Shown: positions 37,101 through 45,975 of the stretch, in pieces
How the letters are laid out: the number at the start of each line of letters is the position of its first letter
How positions within the stretch are numbered: the first letter of the stretch is position 1
Source of the DNA: Duganella guangzhouensis
GTDB lineage: Bacteria; Pseudomonadota; Gammaproteobacteria; Burkholderiales; Burkholderiaceae_D
DNA length: 64,000 nucleotides
Reading direction: 5' to 3'
Assembly (NCBI RefSeq): GCF_009674535.1
Contig: NZ_WKJK01000012.1
Location: 167,069 to 231,068 of the forward strand
The notes under the pieces: generated by a model
What the model was told of the DNA's origin: nothing
Databases searched by the model: none
What the model saw: the letters and a program-made list of their open reading frames with translations, nothing else
Program-made: the position numbers and the translations under genes

Positions 37101-37814
37101 TTAAGGTAGATCCGCCGAACCCATGCGGCGCAAAATCACCCCGGTGCGGCGCGCCAGGTAGTTGGAGTCGCGGTGTTTGTCGAAGTAGCGCGGATTGGGC
37201 AGCATGACCGCCAGCCGCGCCGCCTGGGCGGCGTTCAGCTTGGCCGCGCTGGTGCCGTAATAATGGCGCGCCGCCGCTTCGGCGCCAAAGGTGCCGGTGC
37301 CGAATTCCACCACGTTCAGGTAGATCTCGAAGATGCGCTCTTTCTCCATCAGCGTTTCCAGCATGTAGGTGATGATCAGTTCCTGGCCCTTGCGCAAATA
37401 ATTGCGCGAGCCGGACAGGAACAAGTTCTTGGCCAGCTGCTGGGTGATGGTGGAGCCGCCCGAGACCACCTTGTGCTTCTTGGTGTTCTTTTCCCACGCC
37501 TTCTGCATGGCTTGCCAGTCGACGCCGTCATGCTCGGAGAAGTTGGCGTCCTCGGAGGCGATCACCGCGCGCTTCAGGTTGTTGGAGATGCGGTTGTACG
37601 GCACCCACAGCTGCTGGATGTTGGCATTCGGATTTTTCTCGCGCAGCGCCGATTGCTGCTCGCGCATGAAGCTGGTCATCTCGGGATTGTGGTCGACCCA
37701 CCACCAGATCTGCAGCAGGAAGTACAGCTGCACCACCACAAACAGCAGCAGCGGGATGATGAAGATCCACTTCACCCAGCGCCATTTGCCCGACTTGCCG
37801 GCGGCTTTGCTCAT
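37101..37814 (-). CDS. mtgA: Monofunctional biosynthetic peptidoglycan transglycosylase
   Basis: 237 residues, GT51 family. One N-terminal membrane anchor (WIFIIPLLLFVVVQLYFLL, about residues 15-33). Catalytic motifs are ASEDANFSEHDGVDW with the first Glu, and GGSTITQQLAKNLFLS, then GKGQELIITYMLE-like donor-site residues seen here as RKGQELIITYMLE. It polymerises lipid II glycan strands without a transpeptidase domain. Its ATG overlaps the aroE stop by four bases, so the two are coupled; aroE-mtgA is a common beta-proteobacterial pair. Confidence 0.95.
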   Translation of the reverse strand: MSKAAGKSGKWRWVKWIFIIPLLLFVVVQLYFLLQIWWWVDHNPEMTSFMREQQSALREKNPNANIQQLWVPYNRISNNLKRAVIASEDANFSEHDGVDWQAMQKAWEKNTKKHKVVSGGSTITQQLAKNLFLSGSRNYLRKGQELIITYMLETLMEKERIFEIYLNVVEFGTGTFGAEAAARHYYGTSAAKLNAAQAARLAVMLPNPRYFDKHRDSNYLARRTGVILRRMGSADLP

Positions 37815-38629
37815 AGCTTGGCGCGCAGCGAGGACAGCACGTCAGCCGTGGCCGGCGTCACGCCGCGCCACAGGTTGAACGCTTCGGCGGCCTGTTCGAC
37901 CAGCATACCTAAGCCGTCGCGCAACTGTGCGCCATGCTGGGCGGCGAACTGCAAGAATACGGTGGGCGCCGCGCCATACATCATGTCCAGCGCCAAAGCG
38001 CCGGGCGCGAATACCGTCGGCGCGATCGGCGGCACTTCGGCGCTCAGGCTGGCGGCGGTGCCGTTGATGATGATGTCGTACTGGCCTTCAATCTCGGCAA
38101 AGCCGCAGGCCGACACCACGCCCTCACCGCCCAGCGCGGCGAACTGTTCGACCAATTCCTCAGCCTTGGCCACGGTGCGGTTGGCGATCACCAGCTTCGC
38201 CGGACGGTGTTCCAGGATCGGCAACACCACGCCGCGCACCGCGCCGCCGGCGCCCAGCAGCAGCACGCGCTTGCCGGTGATGGCGACACCGGCGTTCTGC
38301 ACGATGTCGGCCACCAGCCCGGCGCCATCGGTGTTGTCGCCGATGATGCCGTCGTCGCTGAACACCAGCGTGTTGACCGCGCCGGCGGCGCGCGCGCGTA
38401 TCGTCAACGCCTGCGCCAGCTTGACCGCTTCCAGCTTGAACGGCACGGTGACGTTGGCGCCCTTGCCGCCCTCGGCGATGAAGGCACGCACCGCGCCGGC
38501 AAAGTCGTCCAGCGGCGCCAGCCGGCGCTCATAGCTGATGTCCTGCCCGGTCTGCACCGCGTAGGCGGCGTGGATTTCTGGTGATTTGCTATGGGCAATC
38601 GGGTTGCCGAACACGCAGTAGCGGTCCAT
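37811..38629 (-). CDS. aroE: Shikimate dehydrogenase
   Basis: 272 residues. It reduces 3-dehydroshikimate with NADPH. Shikimate-binding HSKSPEIHAAYA at the N-terminus, the catalytic Lys region GANVTVPFKLEA, the Asp-bearing NTDGAGLV, and the NADPH motif GAGGAVRGVV are all present. The start lies four bases after the end of the TonB-like gene. Confidence 0.95.
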   Translation of the reverse strand: MDRYCVFGNPIAHSKSPEIHAAYAVQTGQDISYERRLAPLDDFAGAVRAFIAEGGKGANVTVPFKLEAVKLAQALTIRARAAGAVNTLVFSDDGIIGDNTDGAGLVADIVQNAGVAITGKRVLLLGAGGAVRGVVLPILEHRPAKLVIANRTVAKAEELVEQFAALGGEGVVSACGFAEIEGQYDIIINGTAASLSAEVPPIAPTVFAPGALALDMMYGAAPTVFLQFAAQHGAQLRDGLGMLVEQAAEAFNLWRGVTPATADVLSSLRAKL

Positions 38630-38633
38630 ATTG

Positions 38634-39521
38634 TTATCGTCCTCCGCCGCTCAGATCGGCTTCTAGTTTGTCGTCGCGGGTAAATTTAAACGTGGTGATG
38701 ATCACCCACAGATCATCCCTGTCGTTGGACAGCATATTCGGCGGGAACTTGCCGAACGGCGCCGAGCGGCGCACGATGCGCATCGCGGCTTCGTCCAGCG
38801 CCGGATTGCCGGAGCTGCGCTCAACCTTGATGCCGCCCTCTTTGTCGTAAATGGTGCCGTCCTGGAACACCGGGATCGACAGCATCAGCTGGCCATACAG
38901 CTTGCGCCCGTTCGCGTTGGGGAAGTTCAGCGTGCCGAAATCCTCGATGCGCTTCTGCATGGTCTTGTAATACGCGGCATAACCGGCCTCGCGCGTGCTT
39001 GGCGTGATCATGGTTTTCTTCGGCCGCTTGTTCTGGTCCTCGATGGTTTCGCTGATCTCGGCCACGCGGCGCGCGATCGCCTTGCTTGATTCCAGCAGGT
39101 CGGCGCCGGTTGGCGTCGGGTCTGGCTTGTTCTGCTCGGTGATCGGCGGCGCCGTCAGCTCGGAGCGCGAGTGCACTTGCGTCAGCAGGTTTTTCTGGCG
39201 CTCCTCCAGTTCCTGGATGCGGCGCTTGGTGGCTTTGACGCTGTCGCCCATCTCGGTCTTGCGCATGTCCGGCATCGGCGACTTGGAGCGGCCCTGGTCG
39301 ACATTGCCGCCGCCGTCCAGGTTGACCTGGGCCACGGCGTCGGCCTTCAGCGGCGCGCGGTTGTGCTTGGCGTTGACCAGGATCACTTCCAGCCCAGGAT
39401 CGGTCGGCTGCAGCGGCGCCGGCGTCGGCGCCACAAAGCGCACCGCCAGCATGGCGGCATGCGCCGCCAGCGAAACGCCGAGGGCGAGGTACAGCAAGCG
39501 ATTTTCCTGGAAAGACTTCAC
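38634..39521 (-). CDS. TonB-like protein with C-terminal energy-transducer domain
   Basis: 295 residues from a GTG. One N-terminal membrane helix (LYLALGVSLAAHAAMLAVRF) carries the His expected in TonB proteins. A charged, partly coiled middle (KATKRRIQELEERQKNLLTQ) follows, then the C-terminal TonB fold from about residue 200 (YGQLMLSIPVFQDGTI; ALDEAAMRIVRRSAPFG). No exbB or exbD is nearby. Such orphan TonB-like proteins are conserved next to aroE in Burkholderiales; whether it energises a receptor or has an envelope role is unknown. Confidence 0.8.
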   Translation of the reverse strand: MKSFQENRLLYLALGVSLAAHAAMLAVRFVAPTPAPLQPTDPGLEVILVNAKHNRAPLKADAVAQVNLDGGGNVDQGRSKSPMPDMRKTEMGDSVKATKRRIQELEERQKNLLTQVHSRSELTAPPITEQNKPDPTPTGADLLESSKAIARRVAEISETIEDQNKRPKKTMITPSTREAGYAAYYKTMQKRIEDFGTLNFPNANGRKLYGQLMLSIPVFQDGTIYDKEGGIKVERSSGNPALDEAAMRIVRRSAPFGKFPPNMLSNDRDDLWVIITTFKFTRDDKLEADLSGGGR

Positions 39522-39561
39522 GCAGTGGCCGGTCTGAAAAAGATGAGGCTGATTTTACACG

Positions 39562-41580
39562 TCATTCCGCCGCTGGCTGCTCGGCTGCGGCCTCGACCGC
39601 CACTTCCGGCGCGTCGACCGCTTGCTCCGGCGCGTCCTCGACTTCTTCCTCGTCGAAATCAACCTCGGCGGCCACAGCGTCGGTCGGGATTTCCAGCACC
39701 CGCGCTTCGATGGTCAGATCGACCTCGTCCCAGCGCAGAATATCCAGCTTGACCTGGGCACCACGCGCCACCGACGGCATGCCCGGCAGACGGATAATCA
39801 GCGGAATATCGGTCAGGCGCAGCACTTCATCCTTCAGCACCACCGCCTCAACCTGGCGCGCATTCTCCTGGCCCAGCCAGCGCAAGCACCAGTAGCGTTC
39901 CATATTGGCCTGGTGATCCGCATAGGCCGAGTAAGCCGCGTCAAACTGCGACACAATCGCGAACAGCTCCGCATCCTTGTGCTTGAAGTGCGCGACCAGC
40001 GGCGCCATCACGCCCTTCTCGGCGCAAGCCAGAATCTGCCACTGGTTGACCAGGTCGGTATAACGGCGTAGCGGCGAGGTCGACCAGGCGTACTGATCGA
40101 CGCCCAAGCCTTCGTGCGGCGCGGCGTGGGTCAGCATGCGCACCTGCATCTTGGCGTTCCAGCCACCGACACCGCGACCCTGGCTGCGATAAATACCGGG
40201 CACGCCGTTGTCGTGCATCAGCTTGCCCCAGGTGCTGTTGGCGAAGATCATCAGCTCGGCCACGATCTTGTCCAGCGGCGCGCCGCGCTTGCGGCGGGTG
40301 ACGCTGACCACGTCGTCTTCAACGTAGAAGTTGTAATCGACGCGGTTATTCTGTTCCGGCTTCAGGCCAAAGCCCTCGCGCTTGACCATGCGCGCCGCTT
40401 CCAGCACCTGCGCCCATTGCCAGATCAGACCCAGCGACTCCTTGTGCGGATACTCGCCCTCGCCGCTGGCCAGCGTCTCTTCGTTGACCAGGTCGTCCAG
40501 ATCATTGTGACGCAGGTTGTTAGCGATCGGCACCAGCTCGGCGCGGGTTTCGGTGGCCAGCACCGACCAGTCGGCCGGATTCAGCGTGGCGTACAGCGAC
40601 AGCGCCGGGCAGGTCTTGCCCTCGGCCAGCGTGAAGGCGTTGACGATGCTATCCGGCAGCATGGTGATCTTATCGCCCGGCATGTAGACGGTGGACATGC
40701 GGCCGCGCGCGATCTTGTCGACCGCGTCGTCCGGCTTGATGCCCAGGCCCGGTGCCGCAATGTGGATGCCGATCTTGACGTTGCCGTCGGCCAGCTTGGT
40801 GACCGAGAACGCGTCGTCGATTTCGGTGGTGGTGACGTCGTCGATCGAGAACGCCTGGACGTCCGCCACCGGCAGATTGGCCGACGCGCTTGGCACCGGC
40901 ACGTCCGGGAAGCCGGCGCCTTTCGGGAAGTTCTCGAACAGGAACTTGGCCATGTGCAGCGCCTTCGGCGACTGCACGCCACCCACCGCCAGCATCAGCC
41001 GCTGCGGGTTGGTGTGCAGCTCGGTGCAAGCGGCGTCCAGCGCCTTGTATTCGATCGAATTCTTGTCCGGCTTGAACAGCAGTTGCAGCACGATGTTTTG
41101 CATCGATTCCGGCAGCTGGTTGGCCTTCAACTGATCGACATAGCCGGCCTGCACCAGCGCCTGCTGTTTCTTTTTCTCGATGCCGGCCAAGGCCGCGCGC
41201 AGCGATTGCTCGGGCGCGGCCTTGTAGCGGCCACGGCCTTTTTTATAGAAATAGATCGGCGACGAATGCAGGCTCAGGATCAGACCAGCCGCCTCGGCCG
41301 GCTGCGGCGCGTGGCCGAAGTATTCGGCGCCCAGCTCGGCAAAGCCGAACTCTTCCTCACCGGCGACTTCCCACAGGAATTCCAGATCGATCTCGGCGGC
41401 GATGGCCTTGGCCTGCTCCATCAGTTCGGCCGGGGCCGGCTTGTCGAACTGCAGCAGCACGTCCTTGGTCTTGACCTTGGTGCGCTTGCCGCTGGCCATT
41501 TCGACCTGATATGCCTCGCCGGCCTGCGTCATCACGGTGCCGACCTTGAAATCGCCGGACTCTTCAAAAAATACATTCAT
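39562..41580 (-). CDS. RNase II-family exoribonuclease
   Basis: 672 residues. The RNB catalytic domain shows FSIDDVTTTEIDDAFSV, in which one metal-ligand Asp of E. coli RNase II is Glu, as in several related RNB proteins. The STSPLRRYTDLVNQW stretch carries the conserved Arg and Tyr. No clear C-terminal S1 domain is visible; instead a short beta domain and an acidic Ala/Glu tail (from about residue 635). It degrades single-stranded RNA 3' to 5'. The ATG overlaps the ubiC stop by four bases. Confidence 0.88.
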   Translation of the reverse strand: MNVFFEESGDFKVGTVMTQAGEAYQVEMASGKRTKVKTKDVLLQFDKPAPAELMEQAKAIAAEIDLEFLWEVAGEEEFGFAELGAEYFGHAPQPAEAAGLILSLHSSPIYFYKKGRGRYKAAPEQSLRAALAGIEKKKQQALVQAGYVDQLKANQLPESMQNIVLQLLFKPDKNSIEYKALDAACTELHTNPQRLMLAVGGVQSPKALHMAKFLFENFPKGAGFPDVPVPSASANLPVADVQAFSIDDVTTTEIDDAFSVTKLADGNVKIGIHIAAPGLGIKPDDAVDKIARGRMSTVYMPGDKITMLPDSIVNAFTLAEGKTCPALSLYATLNPADWSVLATETRAELVPIANNLRHNDLDDLVNEETLASGEGEYPHKESLGLIWQWAQVLEAARMVKREGFGLKPEQNNRVDYNFYVEDDVVSVTRRKRGAPLDKIVAELMIFANSTWGKLMHDNGVPGIYRSQGRGVGGWNAKMQVRMLTHAAPHEGLGVDQYAWSTSPLRRYTDLVNQWQILACAEKGVMAPLVAHFKHKDAELFAIVSQFDAAYSAYADHQANMERYWCLRWLGQENARQVEAVVLKDEVLRLTDIPLIIRLPGMPSVARGAQVKLDILRWDEVDLTIEARVLEIPTDAVAAEVDFDEEEVEDAPEQAVDAPEVAVEAAAEQPAAE

Positions 41581-42179
41581 CGTAGGTTGTCGTTCGTTTT
41601 AATCAGTTCCAGTACGGCGGGCAAAAATACTTCGGTCACCAGCAGCGTACCTTGCCGGCGCCGATACAGACAGCGCCGTGCATATAATATGGGGGCATCG
41701 ACAGCGGCAGCGCCGCTTTCCACCAGTGCCGCGCGTGCGCGCTGCGCCAGGGGATGCCCTTCTCGCAATCTTGCAAATTCCAAAACACCGCGCCGCACCA
41801 GCGGATCGCCAAACAGCGTGCTGCCCAGCGAACGCTCGCCCAGCGCGCTGAACAGCGGCCAATCCGCCGCCGTGGCGCTGGTCGGCACCACGGTGTGCGC
41901 AAACACCGCAGGCGTATTATCACACCTCAGCAGCACTTCCCTCTCCCACACGCGGCCGGCGTGATGCAAACCGATCACGGCCGCCTCGTCGCTGAGGCAG
42001 CGCGCGGTGCGCTGGTGCAGGCACTGCACGCGAAAATTGTCGCTATGCGCCTTCAGGCGCGCGGTCAGCGAACCGGCTTCAGTCAGCCACGGCAGGTAGC
42101 CGGCCGGCGCGTTCAGCGCCAGCACGTGCGGCTGCCATTGCGCCTGCCGCAGCGAGGCGCCACGCCGAGCCGCGCTCAA
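41577..42179 (-). CDS. ubiC: Chorismate lyase
   Basis: 200 residues. It splits chorismate into 4-hydroxybenzoate and pyruvate, the first step of ubiquinone synthesis. Family signs: LRQAQWQPHV at the N-terminus, VWEREVLL with the active-site Arg, and LLVTEVFLP with the C-terminal Glu. The frame can only open at a TTG inside a TTGA overlap with the upstream esterase stop; no ATG or GTG is suitably placed, so I accept TTG. This would make translation weak and coupled. Confidence 0.88.
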   Translation of the reverse strand: MSAARRGASLRQAQWQPHVLALNAPAGYLPWLTEAGSLTARLKAHSDNFRVQCLHQRTARCLSDEAAVIGLHHAGRVWEREVLLRCDNTPAVFAHTVVPTSATAADWPLFSALGERSLGSTLFGDPLVRRGVLEFARLREGHPLAQRARAALVESGAAAVDAPILYARRCLYRRRQGTLLVTEVFLPAVLELIKTNDNLR

Positions 42180-42754
42180 GAACGCGCCCCGACGCCGCAG
42201 AATGCCAATACCTCGTCCACATATTGCGGGAATTCCGACACAGCATGGTCGCTGCCTTCAATCACGTGCTGACGCGCGCCGGCGTAGTGGGCCACCATGT
42301 CGCGATAGTCCAGCACTTCGTCGCCGGTGGCGGCCAGCAGGAAATAACGTTCCGGCTTGCTAATCTGTGGCACTTCCAGTGTGTGCAGTTCAGCGATGTA
42401 TTCGCGCTTGAACTCAAACGGTTCGTCGGAGTGGAACTGGGTGGTGACGCCAACGTGCTTGTCCAGATCCAGCTGCGGCACCACGGCCGGATTGACCAGC
42501 ACCGCGCGACAGCCGATGCGCTCGGCCAGCCAGGTGGCGTAAAAGCCGCCCAGCGACGAGCCGATGATGCTCAGCTCGGCGATCGGGATGCAATCCACCA
42601 GCGACAGCGCCAACTCCATCGCCAGCTTGGGCGAGGCCGGCAGTTGCGGCGAAATCAGCTGATCGGCCAGCCCCAGCGCCGCCATGCGCTCGCCGACCAC
42701 GCGCGCCTTCATCGACTGCGGCGAGGAACGGAAGCCATGCAGATACAGAATCAT
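42176..42754 (-). CDS. YqiA/YcfP-family alpha/beta-hydrolase (esterase)
   Basis: 192 residues. The N-terminal ILYLHGFRSSPQSMKA forms the oxyanion region, IGSSLGGFYATWLAER contains the nucleophile Ser, and GSDHAVSEF the catalytic His. YqiA of E. coli acts on acyl-CoA and short esters; the physiological substrate is unknown. Its start overlaps the mpl stop by one base and its stop overlaps the ubiC start. Confidence 0.9.
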   Translation of the reverse strand: MILYLHGFRSSPQSMKARVVGERMAALGLADQLISPQLPASPKLAMELALSLVDCIPIAELSIIGSSLGGFYATWLAERIGCRAVLVNPAVVPQLDLDKHVGVTTQFHSDEPFEFKREYIAELHTLEVPQISKPERYFLLAATGDEVLDYRDMVAHYAGARQHVIEGSDHAVSEFPQYVDEVLAFCGVGARS

Positions 42755-44118
42755 CAGGCCAGTGCTTTCAGGATTTTGTCGTGGATGCCGCCGAAGCCGC
42801 CGTTGCTCATCACAATAATATGGTCGCCCGGCTGCGCGGCCTGGGCGATGGCGGCGACCAGCGCGTCGATGTCTTCATAGGCGCTGGCGATCTCGCCCAG
42901 TGGCGCCAGCGCGGCGCCGACACTCCAGCCCAGCGATTTCTCAACGCCGTAGCCGAACACCAGGTCGGCGTCGTGCAAGCTGCCGGGCAGCGCATCCTTC
43001 ATCGCGCCCAGCTTCATGGTGTTGGAGCGTGGCTCCAGCACCGCCAGGATGCGGCCGCTCTGGCCGATCTTCTGGCGCAGGCCGCCGACGGTGGTGGCGA
43101 TCGCGGTCGGATGGTGGGCGAAGTCGTCGTACACGGTAATGTTATTGACGACACCACGCACTTCCATGCGGCGCTTGACGTTCTCGAAGGTGGCCAGCGA
43201 TTTGGCCGCCTGCGCGATCGGCACGCCGACGTGACGCGCGGCGGCAATCGCGGCCAGCGCGTTGGCGCGGTTGTGCTTGCCGGTCAGCTGCCATTCAACG
43301 CGGCCCTGTAGCTCGCCTTTGAAAATCACGTCGAACGTGCCGTCATCGTATTCGTTCAGCGCCCAATCGGTGCCGTCGGCGCGGCCGAAGCTTTCCTGCT
43401 CGCTCCAGCAGCCGCGCTTGAGCACGCGCTGCAGCGCGTCCTCATCGCCATTGACGATGACCCGGCCGATGCCGGGCACGGTGCGCACCAGGTGGTGGAA
43501 TTGGGTTTCGATCGCGCCCAGATCGGGGAAGATGTCGGCGTGATCGTATTCCAGATTGTTCAGGATGGCGGTCTTGGCGTGGTAGTGCACGAACTTGCTG
43601 CGCTTGTCGAAGAAGGCGGTGTCGTACTCGTCCGCCTCGATCACGAAGAAGATCGAGTCTTTATCACCCTGCATGCGGGCCGAGACGCCGAAGTTCTTCG
43701 GCACGCCGCCGATCAGGAAGCCGGGCGCGTAGCCGGCGTCTTCCAAAATCCAGGTCAGCATGGCGGTGGTGGTGGTCTTGCCATGCGTGCCGGCCACGGC
43801 CAACACCCATTTGTCTCTTAATATATGGTCGCCGATCCACTGCGGGCCGGATACATACGGCAGGCCGCGATTCATGATTTCCTCAATCAGCGGATTGCCG
43901 CGCGTAACCACGTTGCCGATCACGTACAGGTCCGGCTTCAGTTCGATCTGCTCGGGGCCGTAGCCGGTAATCAGCTCGATACCCTGGGCTTCCAGCTGGG
44001 TGCTCATCGGCGGATAGACGTTGGCGTCGCAACCGGTGACGCGGTGACCCGCTTCTTTGGCCAACACGGCCAGACCGCCCATGAAGGTGCCGCAAATACC
44101 GAGGATATGAATATGCAT
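42754..44118 (-). CDS. mpl: UDP-MurNAc:L-Ala-gamma-D-Glu-meso-DAP ligase
   Basis: 454 residues, Mur ligase fold. It attaches recycled tripeptide to UDP-MurNAc. N-terminal HILGICGTFMGGLAVLAKE is characteristic, the ATP loop is GTHGKTTTTAML, and the C-terminal domain starts near the VYDDFAHHPTA stretch. It heads a four-gene unit mpl-yqiA-ubiC-RNase II with overlaps throughout. Together with AmpD (63 kb) it indicates a peptidoglycan recycling pathway. Confidence 0.95.
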   Translation of the reverse strand: MHIHILGICGTFMGGLAVLAKEAGHRVTGCDANVYPPMSTQLEAQGIELITGYGPEQIELKPDLYVIGNVVTRGNPLIEEIMNRGLPYVSGPQWIGDHILRDKWVLAVAGTHGKTTTTAMLTWILEDAGYAPGFLIGGVPKNFGVSARMQGDKDSIFFVIEADEYDTAFFDKRSKFVHYHAKTAILNNLEYDHADIFPDLGAIETQFHHLVRTVPGIGRVIVNGDEDALQRVLKRGCWSEQESFGRADGTDWALNEYDDGTFDVIFKGELQGRVEWQLTGKHNRANALAAIAAARHVGVPIAQAAKSLATFENVKRRMEVRGVVNNITVYDDFAHHPTAIATTVGGLRQKIGQSGRILAVLEPRSNTMKLGAMKDALPGSLHDADLVFGYGVEKSLGWSVGAALAPLGEIASAYEDIDALVAAIAQAAQPGDHIIVMSNGGFGGIHDKILKALA

Positions 44119-44197
44119 AGTAGTGAAGACAACGTGTGAATACGCGATTTTACCCGACCGCGCCGCGCTTTTCGCGGTTCAGAGTATTATCTCGTCC

Positions 44198-44830
44198 ATG
44201 ACTTCCAATGTGAACGAAGAACTCCAGCTCCTGCGTGCCGAGATTGCGGCGGCCGCCGCGCGTCTCATCGCGGAGGATGGTGCCGACTACAACACCGCCA
44301 AACGCAAGGCGGCGCGGCAGATCCTGGGCGACACCCAGCCGCCGCTGAACCTGCTGCCGGACAATGCGCAGATCGAGGCCGAGGTGCGCATTTACCAGTC
44401 GCTGTTCCACGCCGACAGCCAGCCGGCCCGGCTGTTCCGGCTGCGCACGCTGGCGGTCGACATCATGGGAGGGCTGGAGAAATTCCAGCCCTATCTGACC
44501 GGCTCGGTCCTCAACGGCACCGCCGGCGCCCATGACGACATTCATTTGCAGCTGTTCGCCGACAGCGCCAAGGAAGTCGAGATCTTCCTACTGAACCGGA
44601 ATATACAAATCGACATCTCCGAGACGCCGCACTTCAAGGGACCGCGCTACGGCGCGGTCGAAACCGTCAGCTTCATGTGGCACAAGGAAGGCGTGCATGC
44701 CGCCATCTATGAACTGGACGATTTGCGCGGCGCCGTCAAAACCCGTGGCGACGGCAAACTGGCCCGGGCCGACCTGGCCGCCGTGCGCGCCCTATTAGTT
44801 AACAGTACTCATCCTCCTCATCATGAATAA
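44198..44830 (+). CDS. Conserved hypothetical protein, possible nucleotidyltransferase-like fold
   Basis: 210 residues starting MTSNVNEELQLLRAE. The first 70 residues are helical and charged (DYNTAKRKAARQILG). The middle holds YLTGSVLNGTAGAHDDIHLQ, which resembles the GS...D pattern of minimal nucleotidyltransferases, but this is only a similarity by eye. Homologues stand next to mpl in Burkholderiales. Divergent from mpl (79 bases between starts) and overlapping the thioredoxin gene by eight bases, so coupled with it. Function unknown. Confidence 0.7.
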   Translation: MTSNVNEELQLLRAEIAAAAARLIAEDGADYNTAKRKAARQILGDTQPPLNLLPDNAQIEAEVRIYQSLFHADSQPARLFRLRTLAVDIMGGLEKFQPYLTGSVLNGTAGAHDDIHLQLFADSAKEVEIFLLNRNIQIDISETPHFKGPRYGAVETVSFMWHKEGVHAAIYELDDLRGAVKTRGDGKLARADLAAVRALLVNSTHPPHHE

Positions 44831-45365
44831 ACGCCATCTCACCGCCTACGCGGTCGTTGCCATCCTGTTTGCCGCCACCGGCGCCTACACCGGCCTGCGC
44901 CAGAGCGCGCCCCCCGTGACCACCGCCCAGCCAGCCGGCGTGACCGGTCCGGTCGCCGCCCTGTTCAAGGAAACCCTGCCGGACGCCAAGGGCGTGGCCA
45001 CCTCGCTGGCGCAATATAAAGGCAAGGCCATGCTGGTCAATTTCTGGGCAACCTGGTGCGCGCCATGCGTGCAGGAGATGCCGGAGCTGTCCACGCTGTC
45101 GGCCGGAGAAGAGGGCAAGAAGCTGCAAGTTATCGGCATTGGTATTGATTCGCCGTCAAATATCACAGAATTTAGCGACAAATACAAAATTACCTACCCG
45201 GTGCTGGTGGCCGGCATGAGCGGCACCGATTTGTCGCGCCAGTTCGGCAATACCCAGGGTGGCCTGCCCTTCACGGTGCTGATCGGCGCCGATGGCCAGG
45301 TCAAGAAGACTTACCTCGGCAAACTGAAATTCGATGAGCTGCGCAAAGATTTAGCAACTCTGTAA
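44823..45365 (+). CDS. TlpA-family thiol:disulfide oxidoreductase
   Basis: 180 residues. One membrane anchor or uncleaved signal (about residues 8-24, AYAVVAILFAATGAYTG) puts the thioredoxin domain in the periplasm. The redox motif is WATWCAPC (Cys79 and Cys82), and the cis-Pro region reads GGLPFTVLI. It probably keeps periplasmic thiols reduced, for example in cytochrome c maturation; no ccm gene is close. A T-rich stretch follows the stop. Confidence 0.92.
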   Translation: MNKRHLTAYAVVAILFAATGAYTGLRQSAPPVTTAQPAGVTGPVAALFKETLPDAKGVATSLAQYKGKAMLVNFWATWCAPCVQEMPELSTLSAGEEGKKLQVIGIGIDSPSNITEFSDKYKITYPVLVAGMSGTDLSRQFGNTQGGLPFTVLIGADGQVKKTYLGKLKFDELRKDLATL

Positions 45366-45449
45366 GAAGTTTCATAAGTTTTTTTCTCTTGCCAAATGTC
45401 CGCAGTTGGCGTCAAAATGCGGATCTTTCGCGGAGAAGGCTCAAGAATC

Positions 45450-45887
45450 ATGGCAAAAAACCTCCTATTGCTCAACGGACCCAACCTGAATTTGCTGGGG
45501 ACGCGTGAGCCCGAGGTCTACGGCGCAAGCACTTTGGCCGACATCGAACAGGCTGCTGTGGCACAAGCCCAGGCCGCCGGTGCGAGCTTGTCTTGCTTCC
45601 AGAGCAACCACGAAGGTGCACTGATCGACCGCATCCATGCCGCTCGTCTGGAGGGCGTGGACGCCATCGTCATCAATCCGGGCGGACTGACCCATACCAG
45701 CGTGGCCTTGCGCGACGCTCTGGCAGGGGTGGCCATTCCGTTTGTGGAAGTGCATATTTCGAATGTTTACCAGCGCGAGTCGTTTCGCCACCACTCATTT
45801 CTTAGCGCGATTGCAATAGGCACGATTTGCGGACTGGGTATCGAAGGATATCGGTTTGCCATCGACTTCGTTCTTAAAAAGCGATAA
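45450..45887 (+). CDS. aroQ: 3-dehydroquinate dehydratase, type II
   Basis: 145 residues from the ATG preceded by GGAGAAGG. It dehydrates 3-dehydroquinate to 3-dehydroshikimate. Conserved segments: LLLNGPNLNLLGTREPEVYG (with the Tyr loop), FQSNHEGALIDRIHAA, NPGGLTHTSVALRDAL and EVHISNVYQRESFRHHS with the catalytic His. It precedes accB by 88 bases, a common arrangement. Confidence 0.96.
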   Translation: MAKNLLLLNGPNLNLLGTREPEVYGASTLADIEQAAVAQAQAAGASLSCFQSNHEGALIDRIHAARLEGVDAIVINPGGLTHTSVALRDALAGVAIPFVEVHISNVYQRESFRHHSFLSAIAIGTICGLGIEGYRFAIDFVLKKR

Positions 45888-45975
45888 CCTACGCGATCTG
45901 CGCGCATTTTAGCCCGGCAGTCGTCCACAAGACGGCGCCGCTCAACTGACAAAACACGATATTCCTGGGGGTTAC

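Noticed and set aside
39562..41580. Glu in place of one catalytic Asp in the RNase II-family gene as a sign of inactivity
   Set aside because: The TEIDD form occurs in other RNB proteins thought to be active, and the remaining acidic residues and the Arg/Tyr stretch are intact.
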